Shown piece by piece: positions 50,909 through 60,026 of a stretch of 64,000 nt of DNA. Source of the DNA: DAHUXN01 sp963811805 (GTDB taxonomy: Bacteria > Acidobacteriota > Terriglobia > Acidiferrales > UBA7541); contig CAWESU010000001.1 of assembly GCA_963811805.1 (NCBI GenBank), positions 2,852,001 to 2,916,000 on the forward strand, written 5' to 3'. The notes under the pieces were generated by a model, which saw nothing but the letters and a program-made list of their open reading frames with translations, was not told the DNA's origin and ran no database searches. Positions within the stretch are counted from its first letter, which is position 1. Every line of letters begins with the position of its first letter. Both the position numbers and the translations under genes were made by a program.

Positions 50909-52444
50909 ATGAAATTCGAACGCAAAGAAATCGTGCCCCTGGCAGGAGCAATCGGTTTGGCGCTTCTTATCGTCGGCTACGTTCGTTTCCAGGTCACCGG
51001 TGAGCTCCAGATTCCGACCAAGATTGTGCTGATCGCGGGCGGCGTGCTGTTCCTCGCTTGGATCGTTCTCGGCTTCGGCAGCATCAGCGGATTTTTCTCG
51101 AAACGCTCCTCAAAACTGGGGACAAATACGACCGTCCTGGTCATCGCCGTGCTCGCCATACTCGGTTTCCTTAATTATCTGGGCTATCGCCATCATAAGA
51201 CTTTCGATTTGACCAGCGAAAAGCTGTACACCCTCTCTGATCAGACCAAGAAAATCATCGAGCCGATTCGCGCCGACGTCCAGGTGTACATGTTCGCGAA
51301 GGCCGCCGGTCCTGAACAGGAAGAAATACAGGCGATGAAAGATAAGATGGCGGAGTACGCGAACGAGAACCATCACATCCATTTTACCGTCGTCGATCCG
51401 CAGGAGCGTCCCGATCTCGCCAAGCAATACGACATCACGCGAATGGGCCAAGTTGTCGTGGTCAATGGGACTACGGTCGAACATCTGGAAGATACAACCG
51501 AGCAGGACATTAGCTCCGCAATCTTGAAGGCGACTTCCACCACGGTGAAAACCGTCTGTTTCATCGAAGGGCACGGAGAAGAGTCGATCAGTGCGCAGGA
51601 CGGAAAAGGTTTTAGTGCCGTTGCGGCGGAACTTCAGAAAGAAAATTATCAGGTCAAGTCCGTGAATTTGGTCCAGACCGGCAACGTCCCGTCGGATTGC
51701 AGTGTGATCGTTGATCCCGGTCCGACCAAGGCGTTCTTTCCTCAAGAAGCTCAGATGGTCGAAAAGTATTTGGATGGCGGCGGGAAAGCCATTTTCCTAC
51801 TTGATCCGGGAACCGATCCTCAGCTCGGCGCGGTGATGGATCCGTGGAACATCAAAGTCGGCGACGATTACGTGATCGACGTCAGCGGAGTGGGGCGCTT
51901 GCTCGGAGCAGGTCCAGCGATTCCGCTGGTGATCGATTATGGCGATAATCCTATCGTCAGCGACTTCAAGGGTTCGATGACGTTTTTCCCCTTGGCTCGT
52001 ACTGTGGCGATCGCGAACACGTCGAAGACCGAACCTCAGGCCACCGAGCTGCTCAAAACTTCCGCTGCGAGCTTCACCGTGGCGAGTCTGGGAAACGGCA
52101 CCGTCAAATATGATCCGAAAAAGGACCAGCGCGGGCCGCTTTCGCTTGGCGTTGCCGTGGAAAATAAGTCTGGCAAAGTCGATCCGCGGCTGGTGGTGAT
52201 CGGCAATTCCGAATTCGCGACGAACCAGTGGGAAGGCCAGCAGCGCAACGGAGACTTGTTTTTCAATAGTGTGAATTGGCTTACGGAAGAGTCGAACTTG
52301 ATTTCGATCCGGCCAAAGCAGGTGGCCAATCGCCGCGTGACTCTGACGGAAGCGCAACAGCGAGGTTTGCAGTGGGTCAGCACCGTGTTCGTGCCGCTGT
52401 TAGTGATTATCGCTGGAATTATTGTCTGGGTGAAGCGTCGCTAG
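50909..52444 (+). CDS. GldG-like ABC auxiliary protein
   Basis: The product has 511 residues. Two N-terminal helices (about 10-27 and 37-58) and a third (~70-90) precede a large external domain: FDLTSEKLYTLSDQTKKII is typical of GldG, then the DUF4350-like ABC auxiliary domain with IEGHGEESI and DPGTDPQLG. A final membrane helix lies at 485-506 with a basic end. It follows the permease by 34 bases. In gliding bacteria GldG pairs with GldA and GldF in the inner membrane. Confidence 0.9.
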   Translation: MKFERKEIVPLAGAIGLALLIVGYVRFQVTGELQIPTKIVLIAGGVLFLAWIVLGFGSISGFFSKRSSKLGTNTTVLVIAVLAILGFLNYLGYRHHKTFDLTSEKLYTLSDQTKKIIEPIRADVQVYMFAKAAGPEQEEIQAMKDKMAEYANENHHIHFTVVDPQERPDLAKQYDITRMGQVVVVNGTTVEHLEDTTEQDISSAILKATSTTVKTVCFIEGHGEESISAQDGKGFSAVAAELQKENYQVKSVNLVQTGNVPSDCSVIVDPGPTKAFFPQEAQMVEKYLDGGGKAIFLLDPGTDPQLGAVMDPWNIKVGDDYVIDVSGVGRLLGAGPAIPLVIDYGDNPIVSDFKGSMTFFPLARTVAIANTSKTEPQATELLKTSAASFTVASLGNGTVKYDPKKDQRGPLSLGVAVENKSGKVDPRLVVIGNSEFATNQWEGQQRNGDLFFNSVNWLTEESNLISIRPKQVANRRVTLTEAQQRGLQWVSTVFVPLLVIIAGIIVWVKRR

Positions 52445-52451
52445 TCGGGCC

Positions 52452-53771
52452 ATGAAGAAGAGCACATTGATTGTAGTGGTCGTTGCCATCGCGCTGGGCG
52501 CATTCGTTTATTTCTACGATAGCAAGCACAATCCAAAGCCAGCTTCAGCCGAGGAGCCTTCGAAAGCGGCGTTTTCCGTAAAGCCCGCCGAAATTTCCAG
52601 CCTCACCCTTCACCAGACCGGCGGGATCGTGTCGCTCTCGAAAAAGGGCTCCCAATGGAACCTGACGCAGCCGGTCGAGACGCTTGCCGACCAAACCGCC
52701 GTCGGCGGCCTCGTAAGCGATTTGACCGATTTGAAAATCCAGCGGTCCTTTAGTCCGACGGACAATCTCTCCAAATACGGCCTCGCCGATCCTAAGGTCA
52801 AGATTGAGTTTCAGCAGACCAACGGCTCATCGCACAATATTCAGTTGGGAGACACCGATTTTTCGAACACCGATGTCTACGCCCTCATTGACGGCTCGAA
52901 GCAAATCGACATGTTGCCCACCTCGCTTTTGGACGATTCTGAAAAGCCGGTCTCCCAGTTGCGCGACCGCTCGCTGATTGACCTGAACGGCTCTCAAGTC
53001 ACCGCGGTAATTCTTAAAGACGCGAGCGGCGACGTAACTCTGAGCAAGGCGCCGGCAGGATGGGAAATAAGCAGGCCGCGTAAGACCCTCGCCGATTCAG
53101 GCGCTATCGATTCCCTAGTCAGTTCGCTTTCGAATAACAAATTCACAGACGTGGTTAGCGAAACGCCCGCGGATCTCGCGAAGTATGGCTTGCAGCACCC
53201 GGCGGTGACCCTCGACGTTACCGCGCAGGGCGGCAAGCAGTTCCATCTGCTCTTGAGCAAGAAGGACACGAACTACTACGGTCGCGATTTAGCCCGGCCC
53301 ATGATTTTCCGCGTGGATGCGCCAGTTTACCAGGCGTTCGACAAAAAGTTCTTTGACTTGCGCGATAAGAGCATCCTTCAGTTTGACCCCACGGCCGTTA
53401 CCGCCGTCACCATCCAGAATCCCAACGGCACAGTTGAATGCTTGCAAGGAAAGGATGATCTGTGGTCGGTCGTCGAACCCGTCGCCGATAAAGGAAAGCA
53501 GGTTCAGAGCTGGAAGATGCTGGACCCGCTCCAAAATGTGCGCGCCACGCAAATTTATGACGCGCCTTCGGCCGCCATCCTCGCCCATCTGAAAAAGCCG
53601 GCCATCCAGGTCACGCTAAAGGACAAGTCGAACAAGACCACCACGATCCAGATCTCCGCCGCGTCGTCCAACTCGGTATACATCCGCACAAGCGCCGGCC
53701 CCGAGGTCTACGAGGCGAACACACAAATCCTCACGGACCTCGGCTTCAAAGTCTCCGATTTGCTTATCTAA
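52452..53771 (+). CDS. DUF4340 membrane-anchored protein
   Basis: The product has 439 residues. One N-terminal helix (IVVVVAIALGAFVYFYDS) anchors it; the rest is a repeated beta-rich DUF4340 domain, with LSKYGLADPKVKIEF and LAKYGLQHPAVTLDV as two equivalent positions and a third degenerate one. It starts 7 bases after the GldG-like gene and ends the operon. DUF4340 proteins are regularly found with GldA/F/G-type genes; the role is unknown. Confidence 0.9.
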   Translation: MKKSTLIVVVVAIALGAFVYFYDSKHNPKPASAEEPSKAAFSVKPAEISSLTLHQTGGIVSLSKKGSQWNLTQPVETLADQTAVGGLVSDLTDLKIQRSFSPTDNLSKYGLADPKVKIEFQQTNGSSHNIQLGDTDFSNTDVYALIDGSKQIDMLPTSLLDDSEKPVSQLRDRSLIDLNGSQVTAVILKDASGDVTLSKAPAGWEISRPRKTLADSGAIDSLVSSLSNNKFTDVVSETPADLAKYGLQHPAVTLDVTAQGGKQFHLLLSKKDTNYYGRDLARPMIFRVDAPVYQAFDKKFFDLRDKSILQFDPTAVTAVTIQNPNGTVECLQGKDDLWSVVEPVADKGKQVQSWKMLDPLQNVRATQIYDAPSAAILAHLKKPAIQVTLKDKSNKTTTIQISAASSNSVYIRTSAGPEVYEANTQILTDLGFKVSDLLI

Positions 53772-53798
53772 GTTGAAACAGTTGATCGTTGGTGTCGC

Positions 53799-54080
53799 TT
53801 ACGCGGCTTGAGTGGCGTGTAGCTCATCGCCCGGAACAGAATCCTTCGGCCACGCCGCGAGCAGAAGTATTTTTCCGGTAATCGGCGAAATGTGGATGTA
53901 GTAGACATCCGAGCCGCTTTCCACTTCAAAGAAATCGGACCGCTTGGGGTCGGCCTCTACGCGTGCTCCGCCAGCCAGCAACCGGCGCAGGGTCTCGACG
54001 CGCTCAAACGAGTGGTGTCTCGGATCTTCGATGTAAACTTCCTCATCTAGCTTCATTGCCGTAGCTGGTCTCCGTTTCAC
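53799..54080 (-). CDS. small hypothetical protein (93 aa)
   Basis: The 93 residues are acidic and beta-rich, with VEADPKRSDFFEVESGSDVYYIHISPITGK, broken here as DFFEVESGSDVYYIHISP and GKILLLAAWPKD. Family not recognised. The start is a GTG at 54080 with AGGTG upstream; an ATG at 54056 would give 85 residues. It is convergent with the DUF4340 gene. Confidence 0.6.
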   Translation of the reverse strand: MKRRPATAMKLDEEVYIEDPRHHSFERVETLRRLLAGGARVEADPKRSDFFEVESGSDVYYIHISPITGKILLLAAWPKDSVPGDELHATQAA

Positions 54081-54296
54081 TTCTCACCTTCTAGTACGCT
54101 GGAAGGCCCCTAAAAGTTCCAGTTATCCTGTCGAAAGTATTAGACGTAATTGCCTCGAAAAGGTCTCGTTAAATTGGCAAAAGAGTGCTCCCCCTGTACA
54201 ATGGGTCCAACGAGGGGTGCGAATCGAGTGGTGATCAATTTGTGACTTGCGTAGCAGCCCCGAAGTTGCGATACTCCCGCGACACAAGGATGCTCA

Positions 54297-54512
54297 GTGA
54301 AGAAAAAGTCCAAGACAAAGTCCCGAAAGAGTACCTCACGATTCCGGAGCGACCGGCGGCGCAAGCACCGTCACTGGCAAGTTACCGTTTATTACCATGA
54401 CGGCGAAAAGTTCGCGCGGGTTTACATTGATCGGGAGCGCGCAACCAGCTTCGCGGAGAGACAGAAAAAGTCTCCTGTCGTGAAGGCCACTCGAATCATC
54501 GAAGTGAATTAG
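54297..54512 (+). CDS. small basic hypothetical protein (71 aa)
   Basis: The 71 residues begin with ~25 mostly Lys/Arg/Ser, then WQVTVYYHDGEKFARVYIDR and ERATSFAERQKKSP, ending in TRIIEVN. The second half looks like a small folded beta-alpha unit; the first half is probably disordered and could bind nucleic acid. The start is a GTG with AAGGA six bases upstream. It precedes tRNA-Gly. No family known to me. Confidence 0.6.
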   Translation: MKKKSKTKSRKSTSRFRSDRRRKHRHWQVTVYYHDGEKFARVYIDRERATSFAERQKKSPVVKATRIIEVN

Positions 54513-54644
54513 CCGGTATCCACACGGGGTGCGAGGTCTCGCGCTCGCGGTGATTGGTGCCCGGCGAACGCGTGCGTCATGCCTCTTGTCCCGCCGTGAT
54601 TCGCGTGTTAAGTTTCTATTGTGGAGTAGTGGAATGAGTGCTTC

Positions 54645-54718
54645 GCGGCCGTAGTATAGGGGTAGTACGACAGCTTGCCAAGCTGTAGGCGGGGGTTCGA
54701 GTCCCCTCGGCCGCTCCA
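54645..54718 (+). tRNA. tRNA-Gly (anticodon GCC)
   Basis: A 74-base cloverleaf. The acceptor GCGGCCG pairs with CGGCCGC. The anticodon stem ACAGC/GCTGT encloses TTGCCAA with anticodon GCC. The T-arm has GGTTCGAGTCC, and CCA is encoded. Confidence 0.97.
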
Positions 54719-54798
54719 TTTGCACGTAGGATTTTCTCCTCGCTCATCCTTTGCGGCGCTCGCTCCGCCATGCTAGAGTTTCACCTGCTCAGACCTCC

Positions 54799-55308
54799 AT
54801 GCTGGCTTATCTCTGCGGACCCATCGAATTCGCGAACGGTGGCGGCAAGATGTGGCGGCAGAAACTTTCCCCTTTCTTGCGTGACCAGCTCGGGCACCGG
54901 GTCTACGACCCGGCCGAAGACGAAAAGAAAAACCTGACCGACGAAGAAGTCGCGCATTTCCGCGAGTGGAAAACCACCGACACCGAGCGCTTTCGCCGCG
55001 TCGTGCGAAAAATCATACAATTCGATCTCGACCTGATCGAGAACAAGGCGGATTACGTGGTGTGCTTTTGGGGTGATGCGAACGTGCTAAGCGGCGGAAC
55101 TTCGGCGGAATTGACGCTAGCCTATCGCAAAGGCATCCCTGTGTATATGGTCACGGAGCTTTCGCTCGCGCAAGTCAGCGGGTGGATGCTTGCCTGTGCC
55201 GATCAGGTCTTTCCGTCCGTCGACGAACTGAAAAGTTTCTTGAGCAGCCGTTTCGGGCGTGAGAAACAGACCCAGCTTTGGAAAGAGAATCATCTTCGCC
55301 TCAGGTGA
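54799..55308 (+). CDS. nucleoside 2-deoxyribosyltransferase-like protein
   Basis: The product is 169 residues. MLAYLCGPIEFANGGGKMW gives the N-terminal Rossmann-like strand and a GPI nucleotide-binding motif. DLDLIENKADYVVCFWGD and SGGTSAELTLAYRKGIPVYM match the family's second half, where a Glu acts as nucleophile (here in SAELTLA). The substrate is uncertain; relatives exchange bases on deoxynucleosides or hydrolyse nucleotides. The ATG at 54799 is chosen because the homologous fold starts there; an in-frame extension reaches back to 54751. It is followed after 21 bases by a YjjX-family gene. Confidence 0.75.
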   Translation: MLAYLCGPIEFANGGGKMWRQKLSPFLRDQLGHRVYDPAEDEKKNLTDEEVAHFREWKTTDTERFRRVVRKIIQFDLDLIENKADYVVCFWGDANVLSGGTSAELTLAYRKGIPVYMVTELSLAQVSGWMLACADQVFPSVDELKSFLSSRFGREKQTQLWKENHLRLR

Positions 55309-55329
55309 CCATTCATCGTTGACCAAGCC

Positions 55330-55932
55330 ATGTCGAAGATAATCGTTGCCGTGGGCAGTATCAGGCGCCCCAAATTGAATGCCGTGTGGGAGGCGCTGAC
55401 CATTTTGGGCCCGACTCTTGATCCCAATGCTCCTTTCGAAGTGGTGGGCGAAGAAGCTCCCAGCGGTGTAGCGCATACTCCGCTGTCGCGGGCGGAAATA
55501 ATGTATGGCGCGAAGCATCGCGCGCAGACGCTCGCAACCCGCGCGCGAAACGAAAATCTTCCGTGGCGTTTCTTCGTGGGACTCGAAGGCGGCCTCGAGA
55601 TTGTTTCCAGTGATGACCAGCGGCTCGTATTTCTCGAAAATTGGGCCTATGTGATGGACGCGAGCGGCCACGGTGCATATGGCCAATCCGGCAGTGTTTT
55701 GCTTCCCGACGCGCTGGCGAGACAAGTGGTGGATGAAGGTGTGGAACTTGGCGTCGCCATCGATGTATTCGCCGGCGGCCATGGCATTCGCGACGCCCAG
55801 GGCGCTTGGGGAGTGCTGACGCGAAACTTGATCACCCGGCAGGACGCTTTCCGCGTGGCCGTGATTAACGCCTTTGCTCCATTTTTTAATGCCGCGCTCT
55901 ATCGCGAGACGTCCGGCACATTGCGTACCTAG
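55330..55932 (+). CDS. YjjX-family inosine/xanthosine triphosphatase (DUF84)
   Basis: The product is 200 residues. AVGSIRRPKLNAVWEAL is the N-terminal signature of non-canonical purine NTPases of this family. VGLEGGLEI and AYGQSGSVLLPDAL form the active-site wall, and GAWGVLTRNLITRQDAF the C-terminal motif. They remove ITP and XTP from the nucleotide pool. It lies between a deoxyribosyltransferase-like gene and tdk, all in the same direction. Confidence 0.88.
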   Translation: MSKIIVAVGSIRRPKLNAVWEALTILGPTLDPNAPFEVVGEEAPSGVAHTPLSRAEIMYGAKHRAQTLATRARNENLPWRFFVGLEGGLEIVSSDDQRLVFLENWAYVMDASGHGAYGQSGSVLLPDALARQVVDEGVELGVAIDVFAGGHGIRDAQGAWGVLTRNLITRQDAFRVAVINAFAPFFNAALYRETSGTLRT

Positions 55933-56029
55933 CGCTTCAGGCTAAAGCGGGCTCATCGTCATCGCAGTACGCGCTACTTTGACAGTTGTGTTAATTTAAG
56001 CAGATAGGCAAGGGGCAAAGAGGGCCAGC

Positions 56030-56650
56030 ATGGACATCGTCAAAGGCAACATGGGTTGGATCGAAGTAATCGTCGGGCCGATGTTTTCTGGCAAGAGCGA
56101 GGAATTGATCCGCCGATTGCGCCGCGCGGAGATTGCCCGGCAGCGCGTGCAAATCTTCAAGCCGGCCATTGACCGCCGTTACTCTTCGAACGGCATCGTT
56201 TCGCATTCCGGTCTGGAGATCGCTTCCGAACTGGTCGCCGACGGCGCCGAGATTCTCGAAAAAGTGCAAGCGCGCACCGAAGTCGTCGGCATCGACGAAG
56301 CCCAGTTCCTCGGAGAAAGCCTTCTCGATAGCTGCACGCGCCTGGCCGATTTGGGCAAGCGCGTCATTGTCGCCGGCCTCGACACGGATTTCATGGGTCG
56401 CCCTTTTGAGCCTATGCCCCGCTTGCTGGTCGCCTCGGAAGAAATCACCAAACTGCTCGCGATATGCGCCCGCTGCGGCAATCCTGCGGTTCATACCCAG
56501 CGCCTCGTCGCATCCGAGGAGTTGATTGTCGTCGGAGCCGGCGGAATGTACGAAGCCCGTTGCCGCCGGTGTTTTGAATCTCAGCTGGCGGCGGAAAAAA
56601 TCGAGGAGGAGAAAAAGCTGCAGGCAAACTCGAAAACGGCGTCGGGCTAA
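56030..56650 (+). CDS. tdk: thymidine kinase
   Basis: The product is 206 residues. The P-loop is GPMFSGKSEEL and the catalytic region DEAQFL. The substrate lasso is in AGLDTDFMGRPFEPMPRLL. Zinc ligands are two Cys pairs: CARCG and CRRCF. It phosphorylates thymidine to dTMP. It has a ~20-residue Lys/Glu tail after the zinc domain. It closes the nucleotide-metabolism trio at 54799-56650, with a 97-base gap before it. Confidence 0.96.
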   Translation: MDIVKGNMGWIEVIVGPMFSGKSEELIRRLRRAEIARQRVQIFKPAIDRRYSSNGIVSHSGLEIASELVADGAEILEKVQARTEVVGIDEAQFLGESLLDSCTRLADLGKRVIVAGLDTDFMGRPFEPMPRLLVASEEITKLLAICARCGNPAVHTQRLVASEELIVVGAGGMYEARCRRCFESQLAAEKIEEEKKLQANSKTASG

Positions 56651-56710
56651 AGTGGAAAAACACGCCTTCGCTCACACCTCATGAACCTTTCTTCAGGGTC
56701 GGTTCAGTTC

Positions 56711-56739
56711 TTCAACAGCATCCCCCAAAATGCTATCAT
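56711..56739 (+). promoter_or_regulatory. predicted promoter of the 56804 gene
   Basis: TTCAAC at 56711-56716, a 17-base spacer and TATCAT at 56734-56739, preceded by TGC (extended -10). The transcript would start near 56746, just before a palindrome at 56754-56768. Confidence 0.45.
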
Positions 56740-56753
56740 TTGACCAAGGTCTG

Positions 56754-56768
56754 GGAGAACCGTTCTCC
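56754..56768. promoter_or_regulatory. GGAGAAC-C-GTTCTCC palindrome at the predicted transcript start
   Basis: A perfect 7-1-7 inverted repeat, 35 bases before the ATG at 56804. It fits an operator overlapping the start of transcription; the one-base loop makes an RNA hairpin less likely. Confidence 0.45.
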
Positions 56769-56803
56769 GATGCCGCTCGCAGGATCGCTATCGTGAAGCG
56801 CAC

Positions 56804-57679
56804 ATGTTCCGTTTAACCACTCTCGTCGCCGCATTGACGCTCATGGCGTGCCTGGATTTTCCGCGCGTTAATCTGCTTCGATCTGAACCGGTAACTCCTC
56901 TGGACGCGACCATTCTAGCCACCTCTTCGCCGCCCGATCTCTTTCTGACCGTTAGCCAAAGTTCCAGCGGGAAATCCAAGGACAAGGCTCGGACCGAATC
57001 GCAATTGGCGATTATTCGCTACGTTGACGAAGAATACGCGCATGTCGTCCAGCCTCTTCCCGCCGACAAAAATGGGTTCCGTTACACCGCAGGTCAGCCC
57101 ATCCCTCCCAAACAGCTTCGCATGGCCCTGATGCGTGGTTCGGCCGCGAACCCGGGTGACCAGGTACAGGTCACCAACATCGAATTTCGCGAGAAAGAAA
57201 TTATCGTCAGCATCAACGGGGGAACCAAGAAGCGCTTGAATTTAGCGCAGCACCTCCAGATTGGTATGTCCGGGGTGCCTGTGACGACCGTCACTCCTGT
57301 CGGCGCGCCACCGCCATCGACTCGCATCGGAGCTGAGTTAGTGCTGGCGTTCGGCAAGCGCGTGCCCATCTTGACTCCCGATGACCTCAAACATGACTTA
57401 TCTCCGTTTCTCAATTTCGGCGGGGAACACTCGGCGGCGGTCAACTGGGTCGACACGCTCCCACCCGAATTTCGGCAGGCCATCAAGAATCGCACGGCAA
57501 TTGCCGGAATGAACCATGATATGGTGCTCGCGGCCATGGGTCGTCCCGACCAAAAAGTTCGGGAATATGATGACTCCGGCCATGAAACCGAGGATTGGAT
57601 TTACGGCCGTCCACCGGAAAAGACCGTTCTCGTCACCTTTCTTGGAGACAAGGTAATTCGCGTCAAATCGTACAATTAG
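56804..57679 (+). CDS. exported hypothetical protein (291 aa)
   Basis: The product is 291 residues. The N-terminus (LTTLVAALTLMACLDF) is a signal with a lipobox-like LMAC at 13-16, so a lipoprotein is possible. The middle carries RYTAGQPIPPKQLRMAL and the end MNHDMVLAAMGRPDQKVRE and EDWIYGRPPEKTVLVTFLGDKV, which resemble SmpA/BamE-like folds, where such a C-terminal unit is common. That similarity is my reading by eye. It precedes the glycolytic operon. Confidence 0.7.
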   Translation: MFRLTTLVAALTLMACLDFPRVNLLRSEPVTPLDATILATSSPPDLFLTVSQSSSGKSKDKARTESQLAIIRYVDEEYAHVVQPLPADKNGFRYTAGQPIPPKQLRMALMRGSAANPGDQVQVTNIEFREKEIIVSINGGTKKRLNLAQHLQIGMSGVPVTTVTPVGAPPPSTRIGAELVLAFGKRVPILTPDDLKHDLSPFLNFGGEHSAAVNWVDTLPPEFRQAIKNRTAIAGMNHDMVLAAMGRPDQKVREYDDSGHETEDWIYGRPPEKTVLVTFLGDKVIRVKSYN

Positions 57680-57684
57680 CTTCA

Positions 57685-57713
57685 TTGACTTTTTTTCTCT
57701 TGCACCCTAGCAT
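57685..57713 (+). promoter_or_regulatory. predicted sigma-70 promoter of gap-pgk-tpiA-secG
   Basis: TTGACT at 57685-57690, a 17-base T-rich spacer and TAGCAT at 57708-57713. The predicted transcript start is about 57720, a 56-base leader. Confidence 0.6.
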
Positions 57714-57775
57714 CGCGTTCGTCATGCCCCATTCGTTTCGCGGCCGTTAATCCCCGGCTCAAGTTCGGAGGGCGT

Positions 57776-58780
57776 ATGCCAGTCAAAGTCGCCATCAATG
57801 GCTTCGGCCGCATCGGACGCAATATATTTCGCGCCGCCATGGGCGATCCAGCGGTCGACATCGTGGCCGTCAACGACATCACCGATGCGAAAACGCTGGC
57901 GCATCTGCTCAAATACGATTCCATCCTCGGAAATTTGGGCAACAAGATTACGGCCACCGAAGATTCCATTGTGGTTGATGGCCAGGCGGTCCGCGCTTTC
58001 AGGGTGAAAGAGCTCGAAAAAGTGGACTGGCCTTCCACCCGCGCCGAAATTGTCATCGAGTCTGCCGGCGTTTTTAACAAGGGCCCAGAAGCGCGCAAAC
58101 ATATTCGCGGCTCCGTCAAGAAAGTCGTGATCACCGCGCCCGCCACCGATCCGGATTTCACCGTAGTGCTGGGTGTGAATTCGCAGCTCTACGATCCCGC
58201 CAAGCATCACGTCATTTCCAATGCCTCCTGCACCACCAACTGTTTGGCGCCCGTGGCCAAAGTTCTCCTGGATGCGTTTGGAATCACCGCCGGGTTCATG
58301 ACCACTATTCACTCCTACACGAACGACCAGCGTCTGCTCGACCTGCCCCACAAGGATTTGCGCCGCGCACGCGCCGCTGCGCTTTCCATGATTCCCACTT
58401 CCACAGGAGCCGCCAAGTCTATCTACTTGATCATTCCTGAACTGAAAGGCAAGCTCGACGGTTACGCCTTGCGCGTTCCCACTCCCGATGTGAGCATAGT
58501 GGATCTGACCGTAACGACCGAAAAGCCGGCCACTGTGGACGCCGTCAACGCCGCATTTCGCGCCGCCGCCGAAGGCCCCTTGCGAGGCCTGTTGGAATAT
58601 ACCGAGGAGGAGTTGGTCTCCGTGGATTTTCGCGGCAATCCACATTCGGCGATTGTGGATTCGGGTTACACGCGAGTCGTGGGTGCGAACTGCGTCAAGG
58701 TGCTGGCCTGGTACGACAACGAATGGGGCTACTCATCGCGCTGTGTGGATTTGGTGAAGATGATCGCGAAGCGTCTCTGA
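57776..58780 (+). CDS. gap: glyceraldehyde-3-phosphate dehydrogenase
   Basis: The product is 334 residues. NAD-binding start KVAINGFGRIGRNIFR, catalytic Cys152 in SNASCTTNC, His in TIHSYTNDQ and the C-terminal WYDNEWGYSSR. Asp34 in VNDITD favours NAD over NADP. It oxidises glyceraldehyde 3-phosphate to 1,3-bisphosphoglycerate. It is followed by pgk and tpiA, a classical lower-glycolysis operon. Confidence 0.97.
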   Translation: MPVKVAINGFGRIGRNIFRAAMGDPAVDIVAVNDITDAKTLAHLLKYDSILGNLGNKITATEDSIVVDGQAVRAFRVKELEKVDWPSTRAEIVIESAGVFNKGPEARKHIRGSVKKVVITAPATDPDFTVVLGVNSQLYDPAKHHVISNASCTTNCLAPVAKVLLDAFGITAGFMTTIHSYTNDQRLLDLPHKDLRRARAAALSMIPTSTGAAKSIYLIIPELKGKLDGYALRVPTPDVSIVDLTVTTEKPATVDAVNAAFRAAAEGPLRGLLEYTEEELVSVDFRGNPHSAIVDSGYTRVVGANCVKVLAWYDNEWGYSSRCVDLVKMIAKRL

Positions 58781-58825
58781 GACGCCCTTCCGCCGCGGCG
58801 CTTCACGCTCCGGTTTCTAATTGGC

Positions 58826-60025
58826 ATGGACAAACTATCCATTCGGGATTTGAACCTGACCGGCAAGCGAGTGTTCATTCGCGCCGACTTCAATGTCCCT
58901 CTTGAAAACGATAAAGTCGCAGACGACACGCGCATTCGCGCCACTCTGCCCACTCTGAAGCTGGCCATCGAACGCGGTGGCCGCTTGATCGTTGCTTCCC
59001 ATCTCGGTCGCCCAAAGGGCAAACCGGATTCGAAGTACAGTCTGGCGCCCGTGGCCGCTCGGCTCAAAGAATTGCTCGGCCGGCCGGTGGTTTTCTCCTC
59101 GGATTGCGTCGGCCAGGAAGCGCTCTCCAGAAGCCAGGCGCTGAAGAATGGCGGCCTTCTGCTCCTTGAAAATTTGCGTTTCCATCCCGAGGAAGAAAAA
59201 AATGACGAGCAGTTTTCGCGTCAGCTCGCCTCGCTATGCGACAATGTTTTCGTAAACGATGCCTTTGGCGCCGCGCATCGCGCGCACGCCTCCGTCGTTG
59301 GCATCACGAAATTTGTCGCCCAGGCCGCCGCGGGTTTGCTGATGGAGCAGGAGCTTTCTTATCTCGGCAAAGCGTTGACCGATCCAGAGCGCCCTTTCTT
59401 GGCGATTTTGGGCGGCGCCAAAGTGTCCGACAAGATTGAAGTGATCGAGAACTTGATGAAAATTGCCAATACCATGCTGATCGGCGGGGCCATGGCTTAC
59501 ACATTTTTCCGCGCGAAGAAATTCACCACAGGGAAATCATTGGTGGAAGAGGACAAGATCAGTTTGGCATTGACCCTGCTCGGTGAAGCGCGCGAACGAG
59601 GCTTTCGCATCGTTCTGCCCGTGGACCACGTTTTGGCGCGCAGCCCCGACGACACGCAGACCCAAATTGCCGGTGTCGAAGCTACTCCTGCTGATTGGAT
59701 GGGCTTGGACATTGGGCCGAAGACCATCGCGTCGTTTCGCAATGAAATCGCCGCGGCCAAAACCATCGTGTGGAACGGTCCGCTAGGAATGTTCGAGAAG
59801 CCCGCATTTGCCAACGGCACGCTCGCCATCGCTCAGGCCGTCGCGGAGGCGACTGCCGCGGGCGCCACTTCGATCATTGGCGGCGGAGATAGCGTCGCAG
59901 CAGTTGAGCAAGCCGGCGTCACAAAGAAAATTTCGCATATTTCCACGGGAGGCGGAGCCTCGCTCGAATTTCTCGCAGGCCAAAAGCTTCCTGGCGTCGA
60001 GGCCCTGACCTCGCGCGAGGCTTGA
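58826..60025 (+). CDS. pgk: phosphoglycerate kinase
   Basis: The product is 399 residues. RVFIRADFNVPL and VASHLGRPKG at the start bind 3-phosphoglycerate. LRFHPEEEKNDEQF and VNDAFGAAHRAHAS are family motifs; the C-terminal domain has the ATP site IGGGDSVAAVEQ and HISTGGGASLEFL. It makes ATP from 1,3-bisphosphoglycerate. It lies 45 bases after gap, and the next gene starts one base after its stop. Confidence 0.97.
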   Translation: MDKLSIRDLNLTGKRVFIRADFNVPLENDKVADDTRIRATLPTLKLAIERGGRLIVASHLGRPKGKPDSKYSLAPVAARLKELLGRPVVFSSDCVGQEALSRSQALKNGGLLLLENLRFHPEEEKNDEQFSRQLASLCDNVFVNDAFGAAHRAHASVVGITKFVAQAAAGLLMEQELSYLGKALTDPERPFLAILGGAKVSDKIEVIENLMKIANTMLIGGAMAYTFFRAKKFTTGKSLVEEDKISLALTLLGEARERGFRIVLPVDHVLARSPDDTQTQIAGVEATPADWMGLDIGPKTIASFRNEIAAAKTIVWNGPLGMFEKPAFANGTLAIAQAVAEATAAGATSIIGGGDSVAAVEQAGVTKKISHISTGGGASLEFLAGQKLPGVEALTSREA

Positions 60026-60026
60026 A

